Source: Candidatus Gastranaerophilales bacterium (lineage in GTDB: Bacteria > Cyanobacteriota > Vampirovibrionia > Gastranaerophilales > Gastranaerophilaceae). Taken from it: 64,000 nucleotides of DNA. The stretch's first letter is position 1. The number at the start of each line of letters is the position of its first letter. The stretch covers positions 1-64,000 of the forward strand of contig CALUWF010000002.1 of the NCBI GenBank assembly GCA_944324405.1. Reading direction: 5' to 3'. The position numbers and the translations under genes are program-made. A model generated the notes under the pieces. That model saw nothing but the letters and a program-made list of their open reading frames with translations. It did not search any database and was not told where the DNA came from. This document shows positions 10,139 through 19,111 of the stretch, in pieces.

Positions 10139-11890
10139 CTAAAATTGTGAAAGTTTAATCAGTTTTTTAAATTCGGGAAATTTATCTTCCAATTCTTTAA
10201 AAGTGCCCACTCCCAATATTTTTCCGCTATCCATATAAATAAGTCTGTCGCAATTTTTAAGAGTTTTAAGCCTGTGAGCTATTGCTATGATCGTTTTTTT
10301 ACCTTTAATTGCCTCAATTGTTTTGTTTATTTCATCTTCCGTTTGCACATCAAGAGCAGAGGTGGCCTCATCGAGCATTATTACATTTCTTTTAAAATAA
10401 AACACTCGCGCAAGTGCTATTCTGTGTCTTTGCCCGCATGACAGTTCATTTACATTTTTTTCAATATCGCCCTGTATTTCATCGTAAATATTGGCAAATT
10501 TCAGCGCCTCAATTATATCTTTTTTATCTTTATTTATGTCAAAATTCGGCTCCAGGGTTACGTTTTGCCCGATTGTTTTAAATGGCAGTGCGTAATCCTG
10601 CGAAAGGATACTTATATTATTTTGCCACATTTTTACCATGTTTGGATTAAGGATGACACCGTCAATTTTTACCTTTCCGCTGTTTGGCTCAAAAAGGGCA
10701 CAGAGCAAATTAAAAAGAGTTGTCTTTCCGCTGCCCGAAGGGCCAGTTATACCTATAAATTCATTTTTATTTATTTTTAAATCAATATTTTTAAGTACAG
10801 GCTTATTTTTTTCATAGCAAAAAGTAACATTTTCAAGCTCTACTAAATTTTTAAAAGGAAATTTTTCATCAGTATCTCTAAAAGTTGCTGTTTTGACATA
10901 AAATTTTGAAGTCACTTCATTAAACCATTTTAGCTCTGCTTTTGTTGCATTTATCAGTTGAAAACAATTTTGGATTTTATTAATATTTGGGGTAATTCTC
11001 AAAATTATTGCGGCAAGCGCGGCAAGTCCCGCGCCTAATTCGGCATTTGTGCGGTTGTTTAGAAGCATAAGAACCACAAAAAGAACAAAGGCCGCCATGA
11101 CTCCTATTTCCGTGACAAATGTCGGAATTTGTAAATTTGTTCTTATTTTTCTTCTCTGTTTGGAGAATATCTTTTGCAATTTTTGCGCTTCATCGCTGAA
11201 AATTTTTCTTTTATTGTAAATTATAATATCCTTTTGAGCATTCAGAGTAGACAGAGTAAAGTCGGCCTTATTTCTCTCTGCTGCCTGCATGGCATCACCA
11301 AGCACTTTGGAGCGGCTCTTGAAGTATCTGTTTTCAAAAAACCAGACGGTAAATATAAAAGCCGCAATTATTATTGCGGTTGAATTGAATTTTATAAACA
11401 GATAAGAAATTATACCCAGTGCCACTATTGAATTTGCAAACAGCATTAAAACCCCGCCTACAAAGTCATTTACAACGTAATTCAATGAAGTGTCGAGTAT
11501 TTTTAATTTATCTGACGGGGGGATATTTCTTATTGTGAGATAGTTTTGAGATATAAAACCGCTGTATATTTTTTTAAAAATATTATTTATAATATCTTCA
11601 AGCAATCTGTTTTGAAAATTTATATGAATAATCATAAAAATATCTTTTAAAATATAAATCCCCGCCACCAGTATTCCAAGGAAAAGCGCTGTTTGAGTCT
11701 GATTTGTATTATGGAAAAATGCAATATTTGAAGAATTTTTTGTCAAGAGCAAAACAAATGCCCAAATTAAAGACAATCCCGCAAATTCAAAACAACCGGC
11801 AATGGTAGTGGAAAGCACTAGAAATACAAGTTTTGGCCTGTATTTTTTTGCATATGTATTAATAAAATCCGCAAAATCCGCAATAAACAT
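10139..11890 (-). CDS. ABC exporter, fused permease and ATPase (MsbA-like)
   Basis: A 583-residue half-transporter: about six membrane helices in residues 15-320, then an ATPase domain at about 345-583. Walker A is GPSGSGKTT, the signature is LSCGQRHRIALAR (Cys replaces the second Gly of LSGGQ), Walker B is NVIMLDEATSALD, and the switch histidine lies in AIAHRLKTL. Such homo- or heterodimers flip lipids, peptides or drugs across the inner membrane. It is divergent from the gene at 11944 and is not in an operon, so the substrate is open; lipid-linked glycan export is possible given the glycan island 8 kb away. The LSCGQ change is conservative and need not abolish function. Confidence 0.9.
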   Translation of the reverse strand: MFIADFADFINTYAKKYRPKLVFLVLSTTIAGCFEFAGLSLIWAFVLLLTKNSSNIAFFHNTNQTQTALFLGILVAGIYILKDIFMIIHINFQNRLLEDIINNIFKKIYSGFISQNYLTIRNIPPSDKLKILDTSLNYVVNDFVGGVLMLFANSIVALGIISYLFIKFNSTAIIIAAFIFTVWFFENRYFKSRSKVLGDAMQAAERNKADFTLSTLNAQKDIIIYNKRKIFSDEAQKLQKIFSKQRRKIRTNLQIPTFVTEIGVMAAFVLFVVLMLLNNRTNAELGAGLAALAAIILRITPNINKIQNCFQLINATKAELKWFNEVTSKFYVKTATFRDTDEKFPFKNLVELENVTFCYEKNKPVLKNIDLKINKNEFIGITGPSGSGKTTLFNLLCALFEPNSGKVKIDGVILNPNMVKMWQNNISILSQDYALPFKTIGQNVTLEPNFDINKDKKDIIEALKFANIYDEIQGDIEKNVNELSCGQRHRIALARVFYFKRNVIMLDEATSALDVQTEDEINKTIEAIKGKKTIIAIAHRLKTLKNCDRLIYMDSGKILGVGTFKELEDKFPEFKKLIKLSQF

Positions 11891-11907
11891 AGAAGGACAA
11901 ATTTTCC

Positions 11908-11936
11908 TTGAAAAATTATTTATAGTTAATTATACT
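11908..11936 (+). promoter_or_regulatory. Promoter placing transcription start at the ATG (leaderless)
   Basis: TTGAAA (11908-11913), a 17-base spacer and TATACT (11931-11936) precede ATG 11944 by only seven bases. Transcription would begin at or next to the start codon, and no ribosome-binding site exists. Confidence 0.7.
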
Positions 11937-11943
11937 CTTAAAT

Positions 11944-12564
11944 ATGGTTGAAAAGTCAAGCAATGAAAATTTTTATATAGGTCTGTCTCTTTCCAATTCC
12001 TCAAATTACGACAGCTCGATCTGCGTTTTGGATAGAGAGTCAAAAATAATGCTGCTTGATAAGTTTTACTTTACACAGGATATGGAGTTGTTTTTTAAAA
12101 CTTCACCTTATATCTATAATTCAATTCTTTGTGCCTCCATCCCTTACGACAATTCGCTTTTGGAAGGAAAATGGCGCATACATTCAAAAAATTACAAAAT
12201 GCTGGGCGATTATTTCAAAATAAACAGAAATAAATGGACAAAAAGACTGTCAACAAGGCTTTGCGATGCCCTTTTAAACCTCAATGAAGAAGGGACAAAA
12301 GTTTTTCGCTGCGATATTAACAGATTAAGACAATCTTACGGATTAAATGCACACTACCTTGCAAGGACTTCTCTTGACTGCAAAAACCTTCAAAGCTCAC
12401 TTAAAATAAAATACGGCTTTGATGAACTGCCCGAAAATATGCTTGCGGCATCATCGCTTGAGGCGATAATTTGTGCAATGTTTTCAAAATACGTTGCTTT
12501 TGGCGGCGAAACACACGAACTTTACGAGTTTGAAGGGCTTAAAACGCTTGATAAAGCTTTTTAA
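11944..12564 (+). CDS. Unrecognised protein, RNase H-like fold possible (DUF429-like)
   Basis: A 206-residue soluble protein. The N-terminus (FYIGLSLSNSSNYDSSICVLD) has the alternating strand pattern with an early acidic and Ser/Asn-rich turn seen in RNase H-fold proteins such as DUF429. Downstream pieces such as CDALLNLNEEGTKVFRCD and LEAIICAMFSKYVAF would fit the later strand and helix of that fold, but the full acidic triad is not evident, so this is only a suggestion. The gene appears to be transcribed without a leader. It ends one base before the stop of the convergent GH57 gene. Confidence 0.65.
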   Translation: MVEKSSNENFYIGLSLSNSSNYDSSICVLDRESKIMLLDKFYFTQDMELFFKTSPYIYNSILCASIPYDNSLLEGKWRIHSKNYKMLGDYFKINRNKWTKRLSTRLCDALLNLNEEGTKVFRCDINRLRQSYGLNAHYLARTSLDCKNLQSSLKIKYGFDELPENMLAASSLEAIICAMFSKYVAFGGETHELYEFEGLKTLDKAF

Positions 12565-12565
12565 T

Positions 12566-15097
12566 TTAGCGTTTTTTCCTGGGCAGGCTCGCCCTGTCAA
12601 CATGTGCCCTGAAAAATTCCGTGTTAATATTTAACATTTGCCCTATTTCTAAAATTTTAAGCGCAAGTGTCCTGTCGCGATTTTTATTTTTTGATGCTTC
12701 AAGATGTTCTATTAAAATATTTATTCTTGAATAAATTGATTCAAAGAAAATATTTTGCGCTTCATTAATATTGGCCTGCACATCAAGTTTTTCAAGAATA
12801 TTTAAAAGTCCCAAAATATTATCAGCGGTTTTAATTTCCATATCCGAAGCGAGTTTTTCAATAAGCGCTTCCAGTTTTTTTGAAATAATTTGCCCGGCTC
12901 TGCATTTATTTAGGTTGATACAAAATTTATCCGCATTTTGTTTTATTAAAACTATCTTTGCAAGGGCTTTTTCGCTGCAAAAATCTTCAAGTTTTATAAG
13001 TTCGTTCTCCAGTCTCCTTAAAAGAGTGAATTTTGCACTTACACGAAATACGTCCGGTATGTCCATACCAAGGTCAATGTAGTATGAAACCGGTGCCTTA
13101 AGCTCATCGTAGAGGTCTTGATATGTTTTTTCGGTTTTTAAAAGCTTTGAAATAAGTATTTTTTCAAGAATAACCTTTCTTTTATCAATCAAAATATCTT
13201 TTAAGGTATAGTATTGCAGACTTACGAGCCCCTGAATTACCTTAAGCGTTTCAATTAAATCCGAGGACATAAACACTTTTGTTATTTCGCTTTTATCCTG
13301 TGCGTATTCTTCCGGAGATTTTAATTTTTTAACGCTGCAATAAAAATCCCCGCTTGCAGTGTTTAAAATCACATAGGACATATCGAATTTTTCAAAAGTT
13401 ATTTTTGAAGTAAGTTCAATGTGTCCGAAATTAACCGATGCCTGATTTTTCTTTACTGTTTTTGTATTTATCTTTTTAACTTTATAACAGTAAATTTCAT
13501 CCAAATCTTCGGGGTTTAGAAATTTGCTTGAAAAGGCCCATTGAGCCGCTATTTTTTCTACCGTTACAACTGAAGGCTTTACAAATCTTTCATACACGTT
13601 TTTACCGGTGCCGTAACCTTCGATATTACTTTTTGCTTTATTTAAAATCGATAAAAATTTCTTTTCCAAATCAATTTTTGTAAATTCCGCGGCAAGCTCC
13701 ATTGCGCGAAGCGCATATTTCATAATCTGCGTTGTTTCAATGCCGGAAATTTCTGCAAAAAACCAGCCGCAGCTTGTATACATAAGCTGACAAAAACGCT
13801 GCATTTCCATAAGCTTAATCGCTTTTGTTTTTTCTTTGTTTGTTAAATTTTTCTTCGCGTTTTCCTTAAAAAATTTGTCATAACTCTCTTCGCTTCGATC
13901 TAAAATTACGTCAATGTATTTGTTTCTCGCGTCCCAAAAATCCTTATAATATTTAGCCCCTTCCGAAGAGCATACTTTTATAAGTTCATCCCTTATATAG
14001 TCAAGCGCATCACGAAGCGGGCGGCGCCATTTTTGATTCCAGCCGCATTGAGCACCTGTTGAACAGCCGCAGTCCTCTTCCCATCTGCCGACACCATGAC
14101 AGCAGCTCCAGGATGACTGCGGTTTTATATCCACTTGAAATTCCGGCGGGAAATGCTCTAAAAACCAGCCGTAATTTGTAATTTTAAAACCGAGTTCTTC
14201 CGCTTTTACTTCAAGAACATACGACAGTGCCATATCGCCGAATTTTGTGTGGTGCCCGTAGCTTTCCCCGTCTGTTGCAATATTTACAAGCTGCGGATGG
14301 CATCTGTCCTCAACATAGCCGTCTTGCAATCTGTATGCAAATTTATTACCGTCACAGAGCAAGTTGTCAAAAGCAACGGATTTTGAAATTGCACCGTCAT
14401 AGAAAAATAAATCTATATATTTTTTCTCATCATTTTCATCAGGAAAATACCTGTACGGCATAGAAGGGTCTATACTGCCCCAGCTTACATCATGCCATTT
14501 GTCCTCTCCGTCCATTTTTCTGACACATTGTGCTTGATGAGGGGATAAAATCGTAAATTTTATCCCGCAGTCGATGAGTACCTCAAGAGTTTCGCTGTCT
14601 ACTGCGGTTTCAGCAAGCCATATACCCTCGGGCTTTCTGTTGAAACGTTTTTCAAAATCCCTGATACCCCAGATAACCTGAGTATATTTATCATTCAAAT
14701 TTGCAAGGGGCAATATCATATGATTGTATACCTGAGCAATTGCACAGCCATGGCCTTCATGGATTAAAAGAGAATTTTTATCCGCCTCTATAATTCTTTG
14801 ATATGCGCTTTTTGCATGAGTTTCCATCCAGCTTAAAAGCGTAGGGCCGAAATTAAAACTCATAAGCTCATAATTATTTACGATGTTTAAAATCCTGTTT
14901 TGGTTATCAACAATTCTTGAAACAGAATTTGGCTCATAGCACTGCCAGCATATTTTATCATTCCAATCATGCCTGGGCGCGGCACTTTCTTGCAGCTCTA
15001 TTTCTTCTATCCAAGGGTTTTCCCTTGGCGGCTGATAAAAATGACCGTGAATAGTCAAATATTTCACATGTTTATTTTCTTTTTTTACTTCACCCAT
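12566..15097 (-). CDS. Glycoside hydrolase family 57 protein with DUF3536-type tail
   Basis: An 843-residue cytosolic enzyme. The N-terminal half is a GH57 barrel: first strand YLTIHGHFYQPPRENPW (13-29), then MSFNFGPTLLSWME, nucleophile region GIWLAETAVD with Glu163, and the acid/base region NIATDGESYGHH with Asp276. The helical C-terminal half (about 330-843) matches the DUF3536 extension known in cyanobacterial and related GH57 proteins. GH57 members act on alpha-glucans (amylase, branching or transferase activity) or related alpha-linked sugars, so a role in glycogen metabolism is likely. A Cys/His-rich patch (SWSCCHGVGRWEEDCGCSTGAQCGW) at about 328-352 may bind metal. The exact reaction cannot be fixed from sequence. 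Confidence 0.9.
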   Translation of the reverse strand: MGEVKKENKHVKYLTIHGHFYQPPRENPWIEEIELQESAAPRHDWNDKICWQCYEPNSVSRIVDNQNRILNIVNNYELMSFNFGPTLLSWMETHAKSAYQRIIEADKNSLLIHEGHGCAIAQVYNHMILPLANLNDKYTQVIWGIRDFEKRFNRKPEGIWLAETAVDSETLEVLIDCGIKFTILSPHQAQCVRKMDGEDKWHDVSWGSIDPSMPYRYFPDENDEKKYIDLFFYDGAISKSVAFDNLLCDGNKFAYRLQDGYVEDRCHPQLVNIATDGESYGHHTKFGDMALSYVLEVKAEELGFKITNYGWFLEHFPPEFQVDIKPQSSWSCCHGVGRWEEDCGCSTGAQCGWNQKWRRPLRDALDYIRDELIKVCSSEGAKYYKDFWDARNKYIDVILDRSEESYDKFFKENAKKNLTNKEKTKAIKLMEMQRFCQLMYTSCGWFFAEISGIETTQIMKYALRAMELAAEFTKIDLEKKFLSILNKAKSNIEGYGTGKNVYERFVKPSVVTVEKIAAQWAFSSKFLNPEDLDEIYCYKVKKINTKTVKKNQASVNFGHIELTSKITFEKFDMSYVILNTASGDFYCSVKKLKSPEEYAQDKSEITKVFMSSDLIETLKVIQGLVSLQYYTLKDILIDKRKVILEKILISKLLKTEKTYQDLYDELKAPVSYYIDLGMDIPDVFRVSAKFTLLRRLENELIKLEDFCSEKALAKIVLIKQNADKFCINLNKCRAGQIISKKLEALIEKLASDMEIKTADNILGLLNILEKLDVQANINEAQNIFFESIYSRINILIEHLEASKNKNRDRTLALKILEIGQMLNINTEFFRAHVDRASLPRKKR

Positions 15098-15129
15098 ACT
15101 TTTCTTAATATCCGATTTTACTACAGCAG

Positions 15130-15597
15130 TTATTTATTTTTGTCTTTATTGGGATTTGGTTTCTTTTGCAGGATTGTAATCTTGCTTACATCAACCCAAG
15201 GGTCACCAAGAGCATTTGAGAAAACTACCCCCGTAATTTGGATTTTGTCGCCCGTATCAAGCTCTATGAATTTTTCGGCATAATTTCTTTTTATAAACAA
15301 TTTCATCTCAGAGAGCGGAACGTTATGGTCAACAACATCATCTCTCTGGATTAAAAAGCCGATATAGTCGGCAGATGAGCGCATTGCTTTTTTATAATCA
15401 AGCCCAAGGGTTGAAAATTTATCAAAAGTAGCCTTCATTGTTATATTTTTATTTAAATATTTCTGCGGAGCAGCTACAACGCTAAGAGGTGTAACGCTTA
15501 TTGACGCATTGGCCGCAGGCGCACAAAATGCGGGCGAGAAAGTCAAAATTGCCGCAAAAAAGGCAATGAACGCAATATTTTTTATTTTTGTAAACAT
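15130..15597 (-). CDS. Exported OB-fold-like protein
   Basis: A 155-residue protein with AAGGAG six bases before the ATG and a clear signal peptide (IAFIAFFAAILTFSPAFCA). The mature part has the strand pattern of an OB-fold: NKNITMKATFDKF, YIGFLIQRDD, MKLFIKRNYAEKF and a final GDKIQITGVVFS...PWVDVSKITIL. It ends in a Lys/Asn-rich tail. It probably lies in the periplasm or is surface exposed. It follows the GH57 gene in the transcription sense of neither strand partner closely enough to prove an operon. No enzymatic motif is visible, and the function is unknown. Confidence 0.75.
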   Translation of the reverse strand: MFTKIKNIAFIAFFAAILTFSPAFCAPAANASISVTPLSVVAAPQKYLNKNITMKATFDKFSTLGLDYKKAMRSSADYIGFLIQRDDVVDHNVPLSEMKLFIKRNYAEKFIELDTGDKIQITGVVFSNALGDPWVDVSKITILQKKPNPNKDKNK

Positions 15598-15667
15598 TTT
15601 AAACTCCTTATATATACAAATATTCTATCATATTTTAGCAACCGTACAATAGCCGCGCTATGCTAAA

Positions 15668-16537
15668 TTAAATATCATTTTCACTAATTCCCAAGTGGTG
15701 AAGTATATTATAAAAAACATATTTTTCAGCGCTGTATTTTGTTATAATTCCCTTATCCGTCACATTGTTTACAATTTCATCCAAAAACATAACGGAACCG
15801 GCCAATACGCCGTTGTCATCCTTTCCGTATTTATTTATTTTTTTGCCGCAGAAAATAACCTCATTACTACAATGTGCGGCGGGAAGCGCATCACTTACCA
15901 TAATAATTTTATCAGGACTTTTAAGGGCAAAAAAGAGCTTTAGCATATTACTTTCCACATGTTTTAAATCCGCTATTATCTCGCAGTACAAATTATCGTC
16001 AAAAAGCCCGTCCAGTGCTAAATTTTCGCCCCTGTGCGCCATATTTGGCATAGCGTTAAAATGATGTGTTGTAGCGCTCGCACATCCTTTATTTGTAGCT
16101 AAAGTATGGCCTGCGTGCGCTTTTATATTGTTTTCTTCCAGATATTTGGCAAATGCATTATTCTTATCAAGCTCGGGTGCATATGTAACAATTTTAATAA
16201 TATCGCAATATCCCTGCGCTAATTTTTTAAAATTTTCAACATCAGGCGCCATAAAAACACTGCAATCTTGAATTCCGGGCTTTTTAGGGTTTAAAAACGT
16301 TCCTTCAAGGTGCAGTCCCAAAATTTTACTCTCACCTTGTTTTTGTGAACTTCTTAGCTCACGAAACAATTTAAAGCGCTCTTGCAGATTTTTAAAATCA
16401 TCTCCGACAAGAGTGGGGCATATTGCGACAATATTCCTTAAATAAAGTTCTCTTAAAAGTTCTCTTATTTCTTTTTGGCCGGAAGTATTAAAATTTACTC
16501 CATAGCCGCCATGTATGTGAATATCAATATATTTCAT
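15668..16537 (-). CDS. N-acetylglucosamine-6-phosphate deacetylase-like amidohydrolase
   Basis: A 289-residue amidohydrolase. Metal-site motifs are in order: HIHGG (His7, His9), HLEGTF (Glu78), HAGHT (His144), HHFNAM (about 158-163) and MVSDAL (Asp216). These match NagA, which removes acetate from GlcNAc-6-phosphate in amino-sugar recycling. It is shorter than typical NagA (about 380) and lacks most of the N-terminal beta-sandwich. The start ATG 16537 is chosen because an ideal TATAAT ends seven bases upstream; a longer frame from 16579 would include that box. No nagB neighbour is present; the ROK kinase at 33924 is the only other amino-sugar or hexose candidate in the window. Confidence 0.82.
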   Translation of the reverse strand: MKYIDIHIHGGYGVNFNTSGQKEIRELLRELYLRNIVAICPTLVGDDFKNLQERFKLFRELRSSQKQGESKILGLHLEGTFLNPKKPGIQDCSVFMAPDVENFKKLAQGYCDIIKIVTYAPELDKNNAFAKYLEENNIKAHAGHTLATNKGCASATTHHFNAMPNMAHRGENLALDGLFDDNLYCEIIADLKHVESNMLKLFFALKSPDKIIMVSDALPAAHCSNEVIFCGKKINKYGKDDNGVLAGSVMFLDEIVNNVTDKGIITKYSAEKYVFYNILHHLGISENDI

Positions 16538-16544
16538 AAGTTTA

Positions 16545-16550
16545 ATTATA
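16545..16550 (-). promoter_or_regulatory. -10 box seven bases before nagA-like start (leaderless)
   Basis: On the minus strand TATAAT is followed by TAAACTT and then ATG at 16537. No ribosome-binding site fits in between. A clear -35 box is not visible. Confidence 0.5.
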
Positions 16551-16659
16551 ACTCTTTTTGACTTTTTTTGAAAAAACATTAATAAAAAAGTGTTGTGTTA
16601 ATTTTAAAAGTATATTCCAGATGTTAAAGAATTGTAACAAAATTGTAAAAAAACTAAAG

Positions 16660-16689
16660 TTGCAATCCCAAGGTGCCGATATTTATTAT
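16660..16689 (+). promoter_or_regulatory. Candidate promoter of the 16717 cluster
   Basis: TTGCAA (16660-16665), an 18-base spacer and TATTAT (16684-16689) are followed by GTAAGA, a GGAGG ribosome-binding site at 16701-16705 and ATG 16717. Confidence 0.55.
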
Positions 16690-16716
16690 GTAAGAACAAT
16701 GGAGGCATAGAAAACA

Positions 16717-17742
16717 ATGGGAATGGCAGCAAGCCAAGCAAGATTTTTAGGTCTTACGGCTAGAAAAACTAACGTTGAATATGAAGGTCAACAAGTCAAC
16801 CAACAAAGGACGGTTCTCTCCAACGAAAGTGCCGGTTTGTTCAACCAGATGTTGGAACTTCAAGTGCCTACACCGCCAAGTGCAACTGATTATTACAACA
16901 CCCGCTATGTATTTGACTCGCTGGGTGAAGATTACTCCATTACGAAATTTGAAACGGCATCAGGCAGCACAACGGGCGGCTATAGCATTGTTCTTGAATA
17001 TTCGGAACTTGAAAGAAGGGCATATTCTTCCGTTCCGATAACCCAAGGAACACCTATGCAGTTCAATGATCAAACACCTACGTCAATATACCTCAACGGC
17101 CAACAATACGAAATAACCCCTGCCGATGCAACAGGTATTGATAAAGGTAATATTGAAATAATTAACGCGGCTATTATTGCAAACGATGCAACAAGACGCC
17201 CCGAGGAAGATACTTATTACAAATACACGGTAAATCAAGGTGAAACAGAAGAAAGAACATACTACATTTCTTCATACGATATCGCAAATGCAACTTTACC
17301 CGGAGATCCTTCCGAAATGTATACGGGCGGCTTAACTCAATACTTTGCGCAAGATGCAACGGTTAAAAAGAAAACAAACGCAACAGCTTCATTTGAAGCA
17401 ACTTCAGACGGCAGATTTGAATCCGTTAAAATTACATCTGTTGATAATGAAGACTTGAATGAAAAACTTGCCGGAAAAACTTTCGAACTTGACCTTACGC
17501 AAGTAGATGATACCGAAGGCTATGAAGCAGCCATGAAGGATTACGAATATCAAAAAATGGTTTACGAAAGAGCTATTCAAGACATAAACGCAAGAACGGA
17601 AATTATCCAACAACAAGACAGAACTCTTGAATTACGTCTAAAACAGCTTGATACCGAACAAGAAGCTCTTAAAACGGAAATGGACGCAGTTCAGGAAGTT
17701 ATCCAAAAGAACGTTGAATCAACATTTAAAACGTTCGCATAG
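16717..17742 (+). CDS. Unrecognised family protein with conserved N-terminal module and coiled-coil tail
   Basis: A 341-residue protein. The first 35 residues (MGMAASQARFLGLTARK, then NVEYEGQQVNQQRTVLS) look like a helical hook without a classical signal peptide. The middle (about 50-275) is Thr/Tyr/Asp-rich and probably beta-structured. The last 60 residues form a coiled coil (RTLELRLKQLDTEQEALKTE). The N-module and the coil reappear without the middle in the 107-residue product of 19112. I believe similar proteins occur as paralogs in Gastranaerophilales genomes, but this is from memory. The size plan (helical N-terminus, variable centre, helical C-terminus) recalls filament subunits and secreted components of flagellar or type III systems; that is only analogy. 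First gene of a four-gene cluster. Confidence 0.8.
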   Translation: MGMAASQARFLGLTARKTNVEYEGQQVNQQRTVLSNESAGLFNQMLELQVPTPPSATDYYNTRYVFDSLGEDYSITKFETASGSTTGGYSIVLEYSELERRAYSSVPITQGTPMQFNDQTPTSIYLNGQQYEITPADATGIDKGNIEIINAAIIANDATRRPEEDTYYKYTVNQGETEERTYYISSYDIANATLPGDPSEMYTGGLTQYFAQDATVKKKTNATASFEATSDGRFESVKITSVDNEDLNEKLAGKTFELDLTQVDDTEGYEAAMKDYEYQKMVYERAIQDINARTEIIQQQDRTLELRLKQLDTEQEALKTEMDAVQEVIQKNVESTFKTFA

Positions 17743-17754
17743 TAAAATCAACGA

Positions 17755-17788
17755 TTTGCACCATGTCAAATATCAGACATGGTGCAAA
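17755..17788 (+). promoter_or_regulatory. Strong intergenic hairpin without T run
   Basis: A perfect 13-bp stem (TTTGCACCATGTC and its complement) encloses an 8-base loop between the first two genes of the cluster. It is followed by A-rich sequence, so it is not a terminator on the plus strand. It may protect the upstream mRNA from decay or be a processing site, which would give the first gene more transcript than the rest. Confidence 0.7.
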
Positions 17789-17818
17789 AATAAAAAAGTA
17801 CACGAGGGTTAGTATCAT

Positions 17819-18640
17819 ATGGTTTCTTACAAAAACATGCACTCGCTGACAATAGCAAATAAATACAGTTCGGCAAGCTCCATTGCAAAGGCCGAGTTGT
17901 ATGAAACTTACGACAGATTGCGCGATTTGACCGTATCAAGCTCTGCATCCTCCGGCAGCGGCTTTGGCACCGCAGGCGGTTTTTTATGGCAGCTTGCAAG
18001 TATGTTTTCACCAAGTATCTTCATGCCTGTTATGGGCGGTACAAATATGATGAACATCCCCGGTACCTCTTATTGGTCGCCGATTACAGGCTCAACAGCT
18101 TCTTATGATGGTGCCACATCTGCTTTCGGTATAGGTGATTTAGGCTCTTACCCCGGATTTCCCTCGGGTGCTGCGGGGATTACCCTTGGTTTTGGCTCTG
18201 ACGGCGTTGCAACAGGCGGCGCATCGGGAGTGGCAACAGGTTATGCCGTAAGTTCGGCGGGAATTGCCGCAATGAATACTGCTTCTGCCGCTTTGGGCAC
18301 TGCATCCGGCGGTTTTAGCTTTGGCCAAAATATAGTCTTGCCGCTTGCAGGTATGATTTCAGGCTGGGGCGGCTTATTGCAGGCAATGTCGCCATATATG
18401 GGCGAATGGGGCTTAGGCGCAATTGTTGCCGGAAACCTGATGCAAGGCACAGGTAACGCAGCCGTAAGCGCATATCAAAATGTCACGGGAAGAATTACAT
18501 CAAACGCGGATGTAATTTTATCAGACAGGGTTAAAAACATAGAAACAGTATGCAAAATGTTGGATACCCAGGCGGATATCGTAAGAACAACTCTTAAAAA
18601 CGATATTGAATCCGACCAAAAACTCGTTCAGGATTTATAA
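17819..18640 (+). CDS. Gly/Ser/Ala-rich unrecognised protein
   Basis: A 273-residue protein with a helical N-terminus (about 1-40, SLTIANKYSSASSIAKAELYETYDRL), a long Gly/Ser/Ala-rich centre with small hydrophobic patches (about 42-210, for example MFSPSIFMPVMGG and ILPLAGMISGWGG-like runs), and a helical C-terminus (about 225-273). There is no signal peptide. The composition suggests an exported or envelope-associated structural protein or an amphipathic pore-former. It lies 76 bases after the 16717 gene, beyond the intergenic hairpin, in the same orientation. GAGG precedes the start by about 12 bases. No family is recognised. Confidence 0.72.
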   Translation: MVSYKNMHSLTIANKYSSASSIAKAELYETYDRLRDLTVSSSASSGSGFGTAGGFLWQLASMFSPSIFMPVMGGTNMMNIPGTSYWSPITGSTASYDGATSAFGIGDLGSYPGFPSGAAGITLGFGSDGVATGGASGVATGYAVSSAGIAAMNTASAALGTASGGFSFGQNIVLPLAGMISGWGGLLQAMSPYMGEWGLGAIVAGNLMQGTGNAAVSAYQNVTGRITSNADVILSDRVKNIETVCKMLDTQADIVRTTLKNDIESDQKLVQDL

Positions 18641-18760
18641 TATTTTTGTAAACTTTTGTAAAAGTTTTAAAATTAAAATAAAGTTTTGCATATTGCTTGT
18701 CGATATAAAATACTGTCATAGACAGGTTTTTAAGGATATTAATTTTAAGGAATAAAAACT

Positions 18761-18833
18761 CCCTAAACCTTTCGATGGCAATTTTATCTCAAATTATGTT
18801 TTTATTAGTTTAGGGTTACCCCTAAAAAAGGAG
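18761..18833 (+). promoter_or_regulatory. Leader with two mutually exclusive hairpins before a ribosome-binding site
   Basis: GTTTAGGG (18808-18815) can pair with CCCTAAAC upstream (18761-18768), or its TTTAGGG part can pair with CCCTAAA downstream (18820-18826) across a 4-base loop. The second hairpin sits right against AGGAG (18829-18833), which serves the GTG start at 18841. This is the layout of a translational switch. Confidence 0.5.
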
Positions 18834-18840
18834 TAAGCTC

Positions 18841-19110
18841 GTGCAACAAAGTATCCAAACAAATCTAAGAAGAATGAAAAATTTTCTGGGATTTTCAAAA
18901 AGCTTTCTAATCAGAAAAAATCCCTTTAAACTTTTCTCGAAAGAATTTGTAACGATGCTTAAAAATTTCTTTTCAATGAACAAGAAAAGGAAAATGGTGA
19001 AGTACAGATTGAATTATCAGCTCTACAAGCTAAATCAAATGGAAAAACTAATCGCACAAAACAACGAGCATGTATTCCTCAGGGGAAATAAATTCAACGA
19101 AATGAGATAA
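18841..19110 (+). CDS. Small basic protein of unknown function
   Basis: An 89-residue, strongly basic protein with many Lys, Arg, Asn and Phe and no hydrophobic segment long enough for a membrane helix. The start is GTG 18841 because AGGAG lies seven bases upstream; an internal ATG (residue 12) has no such support. It ends one base before the next ATG, so the two are translationally coupled. The charge suggests binding to nucleic acid, phospholipid headgroups or an acidic partner. No family is recognised. Confidence 0.65.
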   Translation: MQQSIQTNLRRMKNFLGFSKSFLIRKNPFKLFSKEFVTMLKNFFSMNKKRKMVKYRLNYQLYKLNQMEKLIAQNNEHVFLRGNKFNEMR

Positions 19111-19111
19111 A

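Noticed and set aside
10139-11890. Inactive ABC exporter because of LSCGQ
   Set aside because: The Gly-to-Cys change in the signature is mild and all other ATPase motifs are intact.
17755-17788. Terminator between two cluster genes
   Set aside because: The stem is strong, but A residues and not T residues follow on the transcribed strand.
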